Origin: Conoideocrella luteorostrata
Lineage: Eukaryota > Ascomycota > Sordariomycetes > Hypocreales > Clavicipitaceae
Length of the DNA: 57,055 nt
Reading direction: 5' to 3'
Assembly (NCBI GenBank): GCA_032433595.1
Contig: JASWJB010000290.1
Span: 1-57,055 of the forward strand
Part shown: one piece after another, positions 55,809-57,055 of the stretch
How positions within the stretch are numbered: the stretch's first letter is position 1
Layout of the letters: every line of letters begins with the position of its first letter
Made by a program: the position numbers and the translations under genes
The notes under the pieces: model-generated
Seen by the model: the letters and a program-made list of their open reading frames with translations, nothing else
What the model was told of the DNA's origin: nothing
Databases searched by the model: none

Positions 55809-57055
55809 ACCAGCTTGCCACCTTATCTAGACTAAGCCCGTGTCAAACCATCGTGGCTGTGCTGAAAGGCATCGTTAACATCACCGGATCCGCAGGCAAA
55901 ATGGCAAATTGGTCCTGTGAGTGTAGGAGAAGGTTCGCTGATAGAAGGTTGATGAAGGACCAGAAAGTAATAAACCTGATACTACACTTTTTTCTTTTGT
56001 TTGTGCCAGTGATCGTTGTTTCTTGAATCTGTTACTGAATTGCCGCGTGGCATGGGCGCTTTAGTCCTATGGACAGTGGGCTTGAATTAGTCTCCGAATC
56101 CCAGACCATTATAATCGTACGATATCCTTACCGTCGCTAACTCCATCCGTTGGTTGTCTCGTATGCCCTTTCTGACCTGACAAAGGATCGAGATGTGATA
56201 GGTGGTCCCTGCAAAATGCTAACAGAGCATGAATCCCGATGTCTACTATGACGTCGCAATCTGCCAGTTCTGGGCTGAACCGGAAGATTTCAGCAAGTAC
56301 ATACTCCGTACATGCCGTAAATATGCCGGTCGGTGGTCTTGCTTTCTGATCAGAGGCGTGTTTTCCAACTTCGTTTCTGCGGTGGAACTTGTGCGAATGG
56401 GGCGCCTCAGCACGAGCAGCGGTTTCCAGCCCATCCAGACGCCCCACGAAAATGTACCTTTCCTTCTCCATGTTTTGGCGCATCAGTGACAGTGGTGAAG
56501 GCAAAAGTCTAGGACTGTCCTCCACCCTGACCATTATTCGCAGCCACGGCGCATTTTTAAGTAGGAGTCGGCTATTTGCCGCTCTCTTAGAGGAATAGGT
56601 CGAATTTTGTGCAAATAGCTCTGTATCAGAACCGTGTTCTGTTGGATGGATGCCACACTCCATCATCTCTCTTGATAGCTCCGACGTCGCGAGGACTAGG
56701 TCAATGCTGCTCTCCGCATTACTGCCCTACCACGTCTTTATGCCCCTTGGCAGTAAGCTGCAAAAACCACCGTTATTTATCAGGTCGATTGTTGGCTCTG
56801 CTCCGCCTTATCTCCTCACTGATCGGCAGTGAAAGGCCGAGGAAAGGTTGGCAATGAGGTGTGTGTATGCAGCACGACCGGCAATGTACAAGCATGTCAG
56901 ATATTTGCAAACATGCACGATAATGGGAATAGCAATAAGGAATAAAGGAATCTAATATGGTTATATTTTCATGCTATCTTTGCAAGAAGGCGACTCGGAA
57001 AGTGCTACCCAACTCGCTATACATCCATATAAGACCCTCTTTTTTTTTTTTTTTT
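55809..57055. other. Window end, mostly unassigned
   Basis: No recognised gene. A 185-codon minus frame starting with ATG at 56666 and ending at 56109 (motif VDIGIHALLAFCRDHL) overlaps an 86-codon plus frame at 56229-56489 (DVAICQFWAEPEDFSKYIL). One of these may be a remnant of a real gene, but neither resembles a family I know. The window stops in a run of 16 T (57040-57055). Confidence 0.25.

Overview
The window looks like a chromosomal segment of a filamentous ascomycete, and Hypocreales-type Sordariomycetes is my best guess. The reasons are protein-coding genes split by 50-90 bp introns, paired non-reducing and highly reducing polyketide synthases, Zn2Cys6 regulators, a Clr5/ankyrin protein, a secreted enterotoxin-A-like protein and many decayed LTR fragments. 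Coding models below were built by joining open frames at visible splice sites. Every joined model keeps reading frame across all junctions, but none is backed by transcript data.

Layout. 1-11.2 kb is repeat-rich. It holds three decayed copies of an element with ~75-bp tandem units, several solo LTRs, an intact Clr5-ankyrin gene (3.1-6.5 kb) and a histone H3 pseudogene (8.3-8.8 kb). 11.7-35.4 kb is a compact, repeat-poor polyketide cluster. In order it holds a non-reducing PKS (SAT-KS-MAT-PT-ACP, minus), a FAD monooxygenase (minus), a DUF3112-like membrane protein (minus), an AflR-type Zn2Cys6 regulator (plus), a stand-alone pseudo-ACP-thioesterase (minus) and, divergent from it, a highly reducing PKS (plus). 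36-43 kb has a DUF2306 membrane protein, a small secreted Lys-rich protein and a secreted enterotoxin-like ADP-ribosyltransferase homologue, with LTR remnants between. 43-57 kb is gene-poor. It contains a CTF1-like Zn2Cys6 factor, a shorter second Zn2Cys6 factor, a small secreted I9-like protein and many LTR pieces.

How the genes may work together. The reducing PKS should make a reduced acyl chain. The SAT domain of the non-reducing PKS would accept it, the MAT/KS would extend it, and the PT domain would cyclise it to a resorcylate-type aromatic. The usual C-terminal ACP-TE release module is absent from the non-reducing PKS. It is instead encoded ~8.4 kb beyond that gene's 5' end as a separate protein, whose ACP-like domain has lost the phosphopantetheine serine. 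The FAD monooxygenase is of the salicylate-hydroxylase type and could oxidise (perhaps decarboxylate) the resorcylate. The AflR-type protein is the likely pathway regulator. The split release module is the most unusual feature I found. Product identity is inference.
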